DNA from: Datura wrightii
Lineage: Eukaryota; Streptophyta; Magnoliopsida; Solanales; Solanaceae
Assembly: GCA_035772735.1 (NCBI GenBank)
Contig: JASDFA010000027.1
Coordinates: 30,176,001-30,240,000 of the forward strand
Direction of reading: 5' to 3'
Length of the DNA: 64,000 nucleotides
The stretch's first letter is position 1; every line of letters starts with the position of its first letter. The translations under genes were made by a program, and so were the position numbers. Of this stretch, positions 11,581 through 22,599 are shown piece by piece. The notes beneath the pieces are model-generated. The model had not been told where the DNA came from. It saw only the letters and a list, made by a program, of their open reading frames with translations, and searched no databases.

Positions 11581-11598
11581 TCCCCAGCAACGGCGCCA
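11581..11598 (-). other. Primer binding site of element D
   Basis: Minus-sense tggcgccgttgctgggga, complementary to tRNA-Asp with one change, six bases inside the 5' LTR. Confidence 0.85.
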
Positions 11599-11604
11599 AA
11601 AACT

Positions 11605-12909
11605 TGTTCGGCTGTTTGTTATATGGGTATATAACTACACGCAAGTGCACGTGGTCGAACAAGTAGTAAAGTGGCTTAAGTAAGCCAAGTATCGATCCCA
11701 CAGGGACTGGGATGAGGTAACAAATTACTTAAGTGCTACTATATTGATTCTAAAAATGAAGACAACAGTGCAACAAAGAGTTTGATATATTTTGATTTCT
11801 AATTTTATCCTAAGTCGACAAAGATTATATAATTTGAGTCTGAACTATGAATGTGAGCATGCTGAGGTTAAACGAACATATAAGGAAATAAATTATCGAT
11901 ATAACTTGGTTAACTTTTCCTCCAGTTGCTAGTCAAGAACTATTGCCAATGGATTAAAACTCTCATATTTAACCCAACTTAAGAATCATAAACCGTCCAC
12001 CTACATTTCTGTGATTAAACGAAATTCATGTTCTAGCCATACAAAACCGGTTCCTTAATTGACTAATACGACCTTCAGGTATATTTCTATCCTGAAGGTA
12101 AATCAATTCTCAATTTTCCCAAACCAAGAAAAGATCATATCCTATTGATTCACAACTTTCCAATTTCTTGCTCTCTCGAGTGAGATCGGACTTTTTAGAT
12201 GTACATTAATATAGGCCACACATTAATGTAGTAAGAACAAGAATCAACAGAACAACCATGGAAGAAAAGATTAAAAACCAAATTGATCAGCAATCACATT
12301 TCAATACAATTGTTCTTAACCTCAACAAGAAGAGGAATTAGCCACTCATTTGTGGATTAAACATCGTTAAATGAGTGTTAAACATACAAGCAATTGAATT
12401 AAAGAAGAAGGAGATAGAGAAAAACCCTGATAATTTTGTCCCCTCAACTGCCTGTAACCCATGTTCTTGCTCCACCAAGTCAGAATATTAAAAAATGAAC
12501 CTAAGTGTTCTATTTATACTAGTGGAAATTTTTCCCGGAATAACAAGCAACATGTCATGGAGTGTATCGCGGAGCACTGCCTCCGTGACACGTTGTGTAT
12601 CGCGTAGCACTGCCTCTGTGACACGTTGTGTATTGCGGAGCACTGCCTCCGTGACACGTTGCTGTTCCACCATAGGCCAAATTTTGCATTTTTTCCTTGT
12701 TGACATCCGAGTCCAACCCCAATCTCTCCCAACACGCATTTTAGCTTCCCAAAATTATATTTCACCTGCAAAACAACGCTAATCATGTTGGTTAGTATAA
12801 ATTCACATTTTATTATCAATAACATGAGAATGTATAAATATTGATAGATAAACAAGGCTAAAATGACACCTTTGAGTATCACTTGGGCATATAAATTTGC
12901 CCAAGATCA
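11605..12909 (-). repeat. 5' LTR of element D
   Basis: 1305 bp. Minus-sense TATA at 12511-12518, with the motif array at about 12545-12665. That array is one unit longer than in the 3' LTR: the repeated word is actgcctccgtgacacgttg. Confidence 0.94.
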
Positions 12910-14481
12910 CTCTTCTAGAGGAGGAACAAGGAAAGCGGCAGGAGTCTTGGAAGTGAATGGTTTCAAAGCTATCGCTGCACAGATAGCTGCATTACAGAAT
13001 CAACTCAACACCCACTTCAGCAATATGAGCATGAATCAGTCTCAAGCCCCAGTGAATGTAGTGCAGCAGATTTGGTGTGAAGTGTGCGGCAGTAATGAAC
13101 ACTCAGCTGAGTGTTGTGGTGCGAATCCTGATTCAGTGAACTTTTTTGGTAATGTACAGAGAAATAATCACCAACAGTATGGCAACAACCACAACTCTAA
13201 TTGGAGGAGTCACCCGAATTTCTCTTGGGGTAGTAACAGCCATCAAGGGCAGAGTTCGAGTCAGGGGGTGCAAAGAAATCAAGGAGGGCAGCAACACTAT
13301 CAGTCGCAATACAGAAGCAACAATGCACCTCCTCCTCCACCATCACCCAGCATTGAGGAAATGTTCCAAACGATGATAGCTAACCAAGCTCAATTGCAGG
13401 CTGACTATGTGAAATTGGCAGTCGATATAAAGAATAATCAGTTAGCTACAAAGGCATTGGAGTGCTAGTTTGGGCAACTAGCTGGAGCTCAGAACACCAG
13501 GCCGAGAGGAGGACTTCCGAGTGACACTGACCCCAACCCCAAGCAAGTGAATGCAGTGACCACAAGGAGTGGTTTACAACACAAGGAGGTGGAACCAGAA
13601 AGACCACCACAACAGTTGGGAGCAGTGGAGAATGACAGGGAACATAATGATGATAGGGGGAAGGAGAAGGAAGCTGAACCAGAAAGACCACCACCCCCGT
13701 TCCCTCAAAGATTAAAGAAACACAAGGAGGAAGCGTGTTTCAAAAAGTTCATGGAGGTGCTTAAACAGGTACACATTAATGTACCTCTTGTTGATGTTTT
13801 GCAGGGAGTGCCGAAGTACGCAAAATATATCAAGGACATCGTGGCGAACAAAAGCAGGTTGATTGAGTACGCTACGGTGGTGCTTACGGAGGAGTGCACT
13901 TCCCGGATACAAAATAGGTTGCCCACAAAGCTCAAAGCCCTGGGAGCTTTACAATTCAACTTACAATCAGGTAGAGTATCCGAGCTCGTGGATTATGTGA
14001 TTTGGGAGCGAGCATTAACTTGATGCCGACATCGGTATTCAAGAAATTGGGGCTAGGCAGTCCTAGACCAACGACAGTGATCTTGCAACTAGTGGATTGT
14101 TCTTTGGCCAAACCAGATGGCATTGTGGAGGACGTGCTGGTGCAAGTGGGCTCCCTGAACTTTTCGGTAGACTTCGTTGTGCTGGATTTTGAGCTGGATG
14201 CGAAAGTCCCATTTATTTTGGGACGTCCTTTGTTGGCGACCGAAAAAGCGCTGATTGATGTAGCTGCAGAGCAGCTAACCATGCGGGCACACGACAAGGT
14301 GGAGGTATTTGATGTGTACAAGGCCACGAAGCTTCCGGCCGTGTATGAGGAACTCTCAATGATCAACGTGCTTGATCGAGCGAATATTGGTCAAAGTGTT
14401 GATTTGCGAGAGCCAGTGGGAAAACCATCGGTGAAGGACCCTCAAAATTGGAATCGTGGCAGTCAATGGGCAGCGATGTAA
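12910..14481 (+). pseudogene. Element A gag C-terminus and aspartic protease
   Basis: Resumes A's gag after element D. 12910-13465 carries a CCHC knuckle (WCEVCGSNEHSAECC, about 13072-13116) and an Asn/Gln-rich tail. TAG at 13466-13468 stands where C has a Gln codon. 13547-14023 continues (LKKHKEEACFKKFMEVLKQV), then a one-base loss near 13940 shifts the frame. The retropepsin follows in another frame: active-site Asp codon at 13999-14001 (DLGAS), then INLMPTSVFKKLGLGSPRP and FILGRPLLATEKALIDV. The protease would cleave the gag polyprotein; this copy is dead. RT does not follow. Confidence 0.88.
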
Positions 14482-14847
14482 GCATTACTGGGGTGAGGAC
14501 AGTAGTCGAGAGAAGACGTCCGTCACCCTAGAGGATGACTAAGCTTCAATGACGTCGAGCCGCGACGGTAAACCAGGCGCTGCACGGAAGGCAACCCGTG
14601 AAATTGTTGTAATACTTGAGTAGAATTAGTAGAAAAGAAAAAAAAAGAAAAGAAAAAGAGAAAAGAGAAAAATATAAAAATAAAAATAAAAACAAAAATT
14701 GTGTTTTACGTTGAAACCTATGAATTCTAACCAATTTCTTGTTGTGAGATGAATTTCAGGTTGAACGGAGGGTAAAAATGCAAAGGATCGCAAAGGAAAA
14801 ATCAAGGTGAGAGAAATAATAAAAAGTGGCAAAACAGTGAGCCTGCG
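14482..14847 (+). other. Element A pol-deletion junction, 18-nt hairpin and purine run
   Basis: 14484-14520 matches the integrase C-terminal remnant seen better in element C. The hairpin module is at 14583-14600 (CACGGAAGGCAACCCGTG), followed by an A/G-rich run at about 14632-14700. No gene is seen. Confidence 0.65.
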
Positions 14848-15001
14848 CGATGGCTCCGTGTCACGGAGAAGGGCCTCCGCGTTACCCTCCGTGATACGTT
14901 GAGGTGTAATTCTGGAATTTTTAAAATTCCAGAGCACCTCCGCGTTGGTTCCTTGTCATGGAGGGGGTGCTCCGCGTTACCCTCCGTGACATGTTGAGGT
15001 G
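14848..15001 (+). promoter_or_regulatory. Internal motif array upstream of ORF2 (element A)
   Basis: ccgtgtcacggag, ggcctccgcgttaccctcc, gtgatacgttgagg, gtcatggagggg and ccgtgacatgttgagg: the same words as the U3 array of this family, here 0.9 kb upstream of ORF2. Just downstream are an inverted repeat GGGTCAC...GTGACCC (about 15015-15041) and a pyrimidine-rich tract (about 15050-15140) without a TATA box. Element C keeps the same order. I read it as a likely internal promoter. Confidence 0.5.
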
Positions 15002-15195
15002 TTAATCGCGTCGGGTCACACCGGGTCGCCGGGTGACCCGCGTGAAAATCCTCCTTTTTCACCCCGATTTCCCTCATTTTTTCCCCATTTCTCATCCTCT
15101 CCACGACAAACACCCAAAAATTCCCCCTTCCCCATTGTGACACGGACCTAGGCACGAGTTTTCTTCAACTTTTCTTCGATTTCATCGAATTAAAG

Positions 15196-15855
15196 GTATG
15201 TTCTTTAACTTCATCTTAATTCTTGACTAGTTTTTTCGATTTTGAGCATGTGAGGTGAGTAAACCTTGCCCTAATTGTAAATTGAGCTTGAATTCATTTA
15301 AGTTATTGTTGATTGATGTTCGTAGTATCATTTTGATTGTATAAACTCGATAAATACATGCTTGATCGAATTTTGGTGAAATATGTAGCTAGGGTTAGAA
15401 TTTGATTGCGAAGAAACTAAATGTGATTGAAAATGTGAAAATTATGGGTTGGGCATGTTGGGTGAGGTGAATTGTGTTGTGCTTGATGTGAATATGCTAA
15501 ATAAACGATGGATTTTCGGGAGAATGAAATTGTTAAATTGCATAGAAACTGGTGAATTGCATAGGTTGTGTTGAGAGAAGTTTTTGCTAAGTGCTATGTG
15601 ACGTAATGGTATCGATGGTGATATTGTGATTAGCTGTACGAAGTTTGAGTAGTACGTAGAATTTATTCCATCGAATTCTCTGAATGCACGAGGCATGTTG
15701 TTGTTTTTTTTTGTAATTTGGAAAATGATAATTGTCTTGCCGTAATGTCGTAATTGTGGCTAAGGACTAAGTGTGGGGTGTCCTAGCTTAACCCAAACTT
15801 AGTCGAAACTAGTTTTGATTTGAATAACATTGGGACTGTCTGTTTGATTCGACAG
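15196..15855 (+). other. Putative leader intron of ORF2 (element A)
   Basis: Donor aaag|gtatgttc and acceptor gattcgacag|gaaca, five bases before the ORF2 ATG. The body is T-rich and non-coding. Element C has the same two splice-like sites at equivalent positions. Prediction from sequence only. Confidence 0.5.
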
Positions 15856-15860
15856 GAACA

Positions 15861-17080
15861 ATGGCGAGCAGGCAAGACAAAGGAAAGGGCGCATCTACAT
15901 CGGGCGCCGGAAGGAAAAGAATTAGACTGGGAACAGCAGTCCCAGCAGAACCAGCAGTTCCACGTGGCCAACGCCGTCAATACAGAACCCGATGGGTGAC
16001 GGACGAAGGGAAGAAATGGTACACAAAGCATAAGGAGAACAAATACTTCCCCGAGGAGCACATTGTAAGGGAGCCGTTGGCACAGGAATTCCCCAGAATT
16101 GTACACCAGATTGACGCTGTCGGGCTGAACTTCATCTTTGAAGAGCCCAAGGAGTGCAATCTCCACCTGATTCGGGAGTTCTACGCCAACTGGAACCCGG
16201 CACTCTGCAGTAACACTGTCAAGATAAGGGGGCAGGTAGTCACCTTTGAGCCCCATCACCTTAATGCCATTTTGGGGGTGCGGGACACAGACGCCCTTGT
16301 ACTCCGGCAGCTGAACATCACTCCACCATATGCGGATATCAGACGCACTCTATATGGAGCCCGTTCTACAGCACGGTGGAGCAGGCATAAGGAGAGGGGC
16401 TACCATCAGACGCTGCCCTACTCTCAAATGAACAGGGAAGCCAGAATTGGCTTAAGATTGTGTGTTCTTGCCTGATCCCGGGGGTGCACATGGCAGATGT
16501 CACCCGGGATCGTGTGTGCTTGGTTTATTCCCTGATGAAAGGGCTAGAGATTAATGTTGGGGCGGTGATCATCTCTGCCATGAAGAGAGCCCGTTTGCAT
16601 CAAGGGCACAGGTACGGGTTTGGTGTCTTGCTGACCACGTTCCTGAGGGGCCTAGATATTGAGGAAGAGGCCTTGGACTACATCCTGCAGATGGAGAGGC
16701 GTGCCTTGGATGTCACCAAAACTAAGGCACCCGATACCACTCACGGGCCAGTTCTCACACTAGTCGAGCGACATGCTCGGGATGATCAGTATATGGCCCG
16801 CATGTTCGGGATGCAGATGCTGCAGTTGCGCATAGGCGGGAGGCCAGCAACAGAAGATGAGCTGTGGCAGCTCGAGCTAGATTACCTCTTTGGAGAAAAT
16901 GCCAGGGATCAATGCCGAGTGGAGCCAGCTTTCGTGGAGCCCATTGATGATGATGTCCCCACAGATGAGGAGACATGCCGTGATGACTCAGATGTTAAGT
17001 CAAATGAGGATAGTGGGGGCGATTCAGATATGGGGGACGAGGCAACCGCACCTGACGAAGAAGTTGAATACTTCGACTGA
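15861..17080 (+). pseudogene. Element A ORF2, putative plant transposon protein-like
   Basis: Starts ATGGCGAGC right after a splice-like acceptor. 15861-16475 encodes 204 aa and 16460-17080 the rest; one missing T near 16448, relative to element C, shifts the frame. The whole would be about 405 aa. Features: a basic, Gly-rich N-terminus (GRKRIRL), a central region with LIREFYANW and VKIRGQVVTFEPHHLNAILG, a second conserved block (DRVCLVYSLMKGLEINVGAV), and a strongly acidic tail ending EEVEYFD. The central blocks resemble the domain I recall as 'putative plant transposon protein' (PF20167). Function unknown. It is neither RT, integrase nor an obvious envelope: no signal peptide or membrane segment is seen. 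Confidence 0.7.
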
Positions 17081-17123
17081 TCAGGGAGTTTCACCACCTA
17101 CTTTTGTGCTATGCTGAATTTTG

Positions 17124-17163
17124 TGAACACTGGGGACAGTGTTCAATTTAAGTGTGGGGTGGG
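17124..17163 (+). other. Hairpin plus purine tract after ORF2 (element A)
   Basis: Perfect 9-bp stem TGAACACTG/CAGTGTTCA with loop GGGA (17124-17145), then aagtgtggggtggg (17150-17163), the same word as the terminal PPT (18865-18875). Conserved in C at 30390-30429. Confidence 0.7.
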
Positions 17164-18840
17164 AGTAGTTAGGTGCTGGTTGTTTTGTTGTTGTTTATGT
17201 TTTTGTTTTGTTGTTGTGCCTGTGAAAAATTGTGACCCTGTTTATGTTTTGTATTGTAATTTGGTGTTGTAATTAATGTGAAGCTGTTGTGTGCTGTGTG
17301 GAGTTGTTGTTAGCTGGTTGTGTAAATATTTTTGTTTTATCAAAATTATCGATATTTTTTAAATTTTTTTTTCGTTGAAATATTTTTATGATTGGGTTTC
17401 TCGGCGTTTGTTTTCGGTGTTTTTACCGAGAATAGTCCCATTGAACCGAAGTCATAAATAGTGATAGTTCCCTGTGATGGATGGATGATGACCGTCTTAA
17501 GGGAAATGTAGTCGATAGGAGTAGTTTTTTTTCCTTCTTTTAATTTTTTTCTCTTGTTTGTTTGTATCCCAAACGTGTCGTTACTTTATGGTTCGGAATT
17601 CTGGTTGCGTGTTATACATGATAGTTAGAATGCAAAGGTGATTCGTATGAAAGCATGCAACTTTGTAAACATGTTGAGATACCTAGGCCATAGAGTTCGA
17701 TTCGGTGTGATTGAGGCTTAATGTTTGAATTCTTGTAATTAGCTGATTGAAGAGTTTGTGAATATGTCTTGAGTTGAGCATGTGCAATGAGTGTGTGGTG
17801 AGGTTTCGATTATTCCATGCTATTGTGAAATGTCTAGAACTTGCCTGGTGTGTGTACAAAATGAAATGAAGGATGTGTAGTGTAGGAAAGGATGTAGGCA
17901 TTTCTTTGATTTAACCAAAAGTTTCTTTTTCCATTATCGTACCTACCTTGAATGTACATCCTAGTTAGCCCCATTGAGCCTTTAGCCTTTTTTTCTTTCT
18001 TTTGTCGAAAGGGTACAAACCGAGCTTAACCCTTTCTTTTCATTATCCGTGAATTTGATCCAAAACTCTTAAGCGCTCAAGAAAAGTAATTTTCCCACAG
18101 TGTCAAGGAGTGGTAATTGGGAAAAGAAAGGAAAAGCGGAAGTGGTGAAAGTAAAGAAAAGGTCAAAGGTGCACGTGCCGAATTTAATAAAATGAACATG
18201 TATAACTAATCTTTGTTATTAATTCGAGTGTGCTTAAAGATATGGGAATAAAAATAAAGAAAGACTTCAAGAATGGGAGAATGAAGGAAGAAACAATGCC
18301 CATAGTGTGGTGGGATGTATTGAAAAGAGCTTAAGGGTGCTAGTTGCTATTATTGGTTAGCCCAGTATGTACTAGTTCCTTAGCTTACATTACAACCCGT
18401 TAAGTCCTACGTGATCTTACATCACTCGTCCTTATATTAGTGGAGTAATACACTAGAGGCAAGCTTATGGGTCATGACATGATGCATGTGAATTCTTTGG
18501 GAGAGAGAGCGAAACCGTGTTCATATGCCCCTGTATGTAAGGTCTTTGAGATCATATGATTGAAAAGGGGGAAATTCTCTTGTGTTGTGAGGGCACATGC
18601 TTGACGAGAGATTGAATTTTGTGTCGGATGTCTTGATCAGACTGATTTGCATGAGTTTGCCGAGATCGAGAGTCGACTCTTGAGTCTAGGAGGGCTTAAT
18701 GTGTTGAATGACATTGTATTGATGAGACTATGCATGTTTTCTTGATGATTTGCTATGTTAAATGATCGGTATAATCGTAGCTTGAATTGTCCAGCCAAAG
18801 TATCTATGAGTGGGTGTCAATTGCATGAGATGTGAGATTA
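17164..18840 (+). other. Element A 3' UTR, no gene seen
   Basis: About 1.7 kb, AT-rich and non-coding, collinear with 30430-32093 of element C and partly with D. It includes a T/A-rich stretch near 17330-17400. Confidence 0.75.
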
Positions 18841-18878
18841 TTGTTCGAGGGCGAACAAGGTTTTAAGTGTGGGGTAAA
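18841..18878 (+). other. PPT-adjacent hairpin and polypurine tract of element A
   Basis: Perfect 7-bp stem TTGTTCG/CGAACAA with loop AGGG (18841-18858), then ttttaagtgtggggtaaa (18861-18878), abutting the 3' LTR. Confidence 0.82.
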
Positions 18879-20281
18879 TGATCTTGGGCAGAATTATATG
18901 CCCAAGTGATACTCAAATGCTTCATTTCGTCTTGTTTATCCATTGATAGTTGTACATTCTCATGTGATTTGTAGTTAAAATGTGAATTTATACTAACCAA
19001 CATGATTAGTGTTGTTTTGCAGGAAAAATGTAATTTTAGGAATGTTGGGAGAAATCGGGAATGGACTCGAAAGCGAGCAGTGGAAAAGGCCAAGGAAATG
19101 CAGCAAAGTAAGGGGCTCCGCGATGGAGTCGTGTCATGCTGCCATCGCGGAGGCATTCTGCCCCGGATGATTTAAATAGGCCAAGTTCCAGTGAAGGTTC
19201 GCGTTGGTGCCGTGGCACGTTGGTCAAGCCATCCGTTGCACGCCATGGCACGTTGGGCATAATTACCTGGAGGACCGGATTCCAGTGAGGGTTCACGTTT
19301 GTGGCGTGTCACGGAGGCAGTGCTCCGCGATGCACTCCGTGACACATTGCTTGTTATTCTGGGAAAAATTCCCACTAGTATAAATAACACACTTAGGTTT
19401 ATTTTTAATTATTCTGATTTAGTTGAGCAAGGACGTGGGTTACAGGCAGTTGAGGGGACGAAAATCTTAGGGTTCTTCTCTATCTCTTTCTCCTTTATTT
19501 CAATTGTTTGTATGATTTACACTCATTTAATGATGTTTAATCCACAAATGAGTGGGTAAATTCACTTCTTGCTGAGGTTAAGAACATTTGTAGTGGAATG
19601 TAATTATTGATCATCTTGGTTTTTCATCTTTTCTTCCATGGTTGTTCTATTAATTCTTGTTCTTACTGCATTAATGTTTGGCCAATATTAATGTATGTCT
19701 AAAAAATCCGGTTTGCGCTCGAAAGAGAAAGAAATTGGAAAGTTGTGAATTGGTAGGATATGATCTCTTCTTGATTTGGAAAAATTGAGAATTGATTTAC
19801 CTTCAGAATAGAAATATATCTGAAAGTCGTATTAGTCAATTAAAGAACCGGTTTCGTTTGGCTAGAACATGAATTTCTTTTTATCACAGAAATGTAGGTG
19901 GAAGGTTCATGATTCTTAAGTTGGGTTAAATACGAGAGTTTTAATCCATAGACAATAATTCTTGACTAGCAACCGAAGGAAAGATTAACCGACTTATATT
20001 AATAAATTGCTTCCCTCCATGTTTGTTTTAGCCTCAGCATGCTCATTACTATAGTTTAGACTCAATTTGTACATTTGTTTTAGAGTAGTATAAATTAGGA
20101 AACAAACTCCCAAAATCTTCTTGAAACTGTTGTCTGCATTATTAGAGTTAGAGTTTATTAATGCTTGATTCGATTATTACCTTGGTCCAGTCCCTGTGGG
20201 ATCGATACTTGGCTTACTTAAGCCATTTTACTACTTGTTCGACCACGTGCACTTGTGTGTAGTTGCGAAACAGACCGAACA
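18879..20281 (+). repeat. 3' LTR of element A
   Basis: 1403 bp, TGATCTTGGGC to CCGAACA. TATA box 19379-19386, motif array about 19110-19350. It begins with an inverted repeat CTTGGGCA...TGCCCAAG. Confidence 0.94.
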
Positions 20282-20286
20282 TAGTG

Positions 20287-20475
20287 TACCTCGCCCATAA
20301 TTTTTTGGCGAAGCCATGCCACGTCTTGAAAGCAGAGGCGATCCCTATATCTCAAAAGTCCGTCCTCGGTTAGCTGGAAATTTGTCCTCTCCCCTCGCTG
20401 GACCATATTTCTGAGCTGAACCAGGATATGATCTTCATACTGCCATTCTTTCACTTCAACAACTAATGATGACAC
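20287..20475 (-). pseudogene. Element B RNase H-integrase linker
   Basis: Encodes SSLVVEVKEWQYEDHILVQL and DGLLRYRDRLCFQDVAWLR, the linker between RNase H and integrase in chromoviruses. It is cut by element A right after GEVHY, and its continuation is at 4998-5435. The tagtg TSD copy at 20282-20286 lies at the cut. Confidence 0.85.
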
Positions 20476-20577
20476 GACGGTATTCTAGATTACCGCTCCA
20501 TTTTCTCCCAATGCTACTATATGAACGACTAAACTGGCTAGTTGATGCAATTCTCGGGCCAATTCCTACTGCTCAGG

Positions 20578-22156
20578 CTATAGATATGCCAGGCTCCCCA
20601 TGGATTTACGGCTAAGGGCATCTACTACAACATTGGCCCTTCCCGGGTGATATAAAATATTCACATCATAATCCTTTAACAGTTCTAACGAGCAACGCTG
20701 CTGCAAATTCAACTCTTTCTGGGTGAAAATATACTGCAGGCTTTTGTGATCAGTGAAAATATCTACCTGGACACCATACATGTAATGTCTCCATATTTTC
20801 AAGGCATGAATTACTGCGGCTAACACCAGGTCATGTGTAGGGTAATTCTTCTCATGCCAGTTGCCTGGAAGCATAGGCAATCACCTTACCATGCTGCATC
20901 ATAACACATCCTAACCCAACACCTGAAGCGTCACAATAGACTGCATAACTCTCTATTCCTTCTGGAAATGCTAGTACCGGTGCCAATGTCAACCTGTCTT
21001 TCAGTTCCTGGAAGATCTGTTCACATGCTTCCATCCAATGGAATTTTGCAGCCTTCTGCGTCAGTTTGGTTAAAGGTGATGCTAAAGTGGAAAATCCTTC
21101 CACGAACCTTCTGTAATATCCGGCTAACCCCAGGAAACTGCGTACCTCAGTCAGAGTGGTAGGTCTAGGACATGTTTTCACCTCCTCTATCTTCTGCATA
21201 TCTACCTGTATACCATCATCTGACACAATATGGCCCAAGAAGGCTACTGAATTCAGCCAAAATTCACATTTAGAAAATTTTGCATACAGCTGGCGATCTA
21301 TGAGAACCTGGAGCACTGTCCGTAGATGATCTTGGTGATCTGCCTCTGAGCGAGAATATACCAGAATATAATTGATAAATACTATCACAAACAAGTCCAG
21401 GTATGGTCTGAAAATGTTGTTCATCAGGTCCATGAACACTACTGGGGCATTTGTCAGTCCGAAGGACATGACTAGAAATTCAAAGTGGGCATATCTGGTC
21501 TTGAAGGTAGTCTTGGGAATATCTCTTTCACGAACCCAAACCTGATGATATCCTGATCTTAAGTCAATCTTTGAAAAATACCTCGCCCCCTGTAGTTGAT
21601 CAAATAGGTCGTCTATTCTAGGAAGCGGGTACTTATTCTTGATAATGACTTTATTCATTTGTCGATAATCTATACACATACGGAGGGAGTCGTCCTTCTT
21701 CCTCACGAACAAAACTGGTGCACCTCATGGTAAGGTACTCGGCCTGATAAAGCCCTTGTCTAGCAAATCCTTCAATTGTTCCTTTAGTTCTCTAAGTTCA
21801 ACAGGAGCCATCCGATATGGAGGAATAGATATAGGCCGAGAGCATGGTAATAGATCGATTGCAAAATCAATTTCCCTTTCTGGGGGAATATCAGGAAGCT
21901 CATCTAGGAATACGTCGGGAAATTTATTAACAACTGGGATAGACTGAAGGGTCGGAGGCTCTGCCCGAACATCCTGAACTCCGACAATATGATAAATGCA
22001 CCCTTTTGCTATCAATTTTCTCACCCGAAGATAGGAAATAAACCTACCTCTTGGCATGGCTGTGCTTCCTTTCCACTCCGGTACTGTCTCCCTGGAAAGT
22101 GGAACTAAACAATCTTGGTCCAACATTCGACATTGGCATAGCATGGAGCTAGCCAA
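20578..22156 (-). pseudogene. Element B reverse transcriptase and RNase H
   Basis: 21725-22156 holds the RT lead-in (FPDVFLDELPDIPPEREIDF). One TGA near 21718, where a Trp is usual, separates it from the in-frame RT core 20852-21712. The core has LRMCIDYRQMNKV, FSKIDLRSGYHQV (first catalytic Asp kept) and FLVMSFGLTNAP. The second motif reads FINYILVYS (codons at 21368-21373), so both catalytic aspartates are lost. RNase H follows: AVYCDASGVGLGCVM, then after a frameshift near 20870 VDIFTDHKSLQYIF and HPGRANVVVDALSR. RT and RNase H copy element RNA into DNA; this copy cannot. Confidence 0.9.
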
Positions 22157-22159
22157 TCC

Positions 22160-22470
22160 ATACCCATAATAGCATCAAAATCAACCATTTCTAGTTCTAT
22201 CAAGTCTGTTGTAGTCTGACGACTGGCAATCTCTACTGTACACCCCCGATAGACCCTTCTATCTATAATAGAGTCACCAACGGGTGTAGATACTGAGAAA
22301 GGTCACCGAAGAAATTCTGGCATAATACTAAACTTCCGAGCCACTAACGGTGTAACATAGGAAAAGGTGAATCTTGGATCTATCAACACATAAGCAGGAT
22401 GAGAGCAAATGTTCAGCATACCTGTCATAACATCTAGTGATGACTCTGACTCCTGTCGCCCCAGTAGTGC
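22160..22470 (-). pseudogene. Element B aspartic protease
   Basis: Retropepsin-like region between gag and RT. AYVLIDPRFTFSYVTPLVAR (around 22350-22400) keeps the catalytic Asp but has Arg where a Gly is expected two residues later. ELEMVDFDAIMGMDWLA follows near 22165-22210. Stops interrupt it. Confidence 0.75.
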
Positions 22471-22599
22471 ATAAGTACGATTTGGGCCGGCACCTAAACT
22501 AGAGGCCCCTGATCTTCCTTGGCCTCTGCCAGCTGAAACTGAGGGCCCACGCCCTGCCGGGGATGCTGCAGGTCGTGATCCTGCCGAGGACCTATCTTG

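Larger units (their letters stand above)
7280..12909 (-). mobile_element. Element D: short non-autonomous Athila-like element
   Basis: A minus-strand element of 5630 bp inside A's gag. LTRs at 7280-8546 and 11605-12909, TSD ctctt at 7275-7279 and 12910-12914. Its LTR ends, PBS, PPT, LTR motif array and 3' UTR match elements A and C, but gag, protease, RT, integrase and ORF2 are all absent. In place of gag it has a CxxC-rich ORF (10486-11431). It must depend on proteins supplied by other elements. Confidence 0.94.
5436..20281 (+). mobile_element. Element A: pol-less Athila/Tat-like Ty3 element (gag-protease-ORF2)
   Basis: LTRs at 5436-6337 and 18879-20281 with TG...CA ends, and TSD tagtg at 5431-5435 and 20282-20286. 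Layout: LTR, tRNA-Asp-like PBS, gag, protease, 18-nt hairpin module, internal motif array, leader intron, ORF2, hairpin plus purine tract, 3' UTR, terminal hairpin plus PPT, LTR. No RT, RNase H or integrase is present. Its gag is split by element D (7280-12909). Without D it is about 9.2 kb, close to element C (9994 bp), which has the same layout. Confidence 0.94.

Noticed and set aside
14632..14700. A/G-rich run as the element's PPT
   Set aside because: It is far from the 3' LTR and lacks the hairpin-purine pattern. The true PPT is at 18861-18878. It may be a simple-sequence expansion.
16460..17080. A separate gene downstream of 15861-16475
   Set aside because: Element C shows the two parts as one protein with a one-base indel in A; it is the C-terminal half of ORF2.
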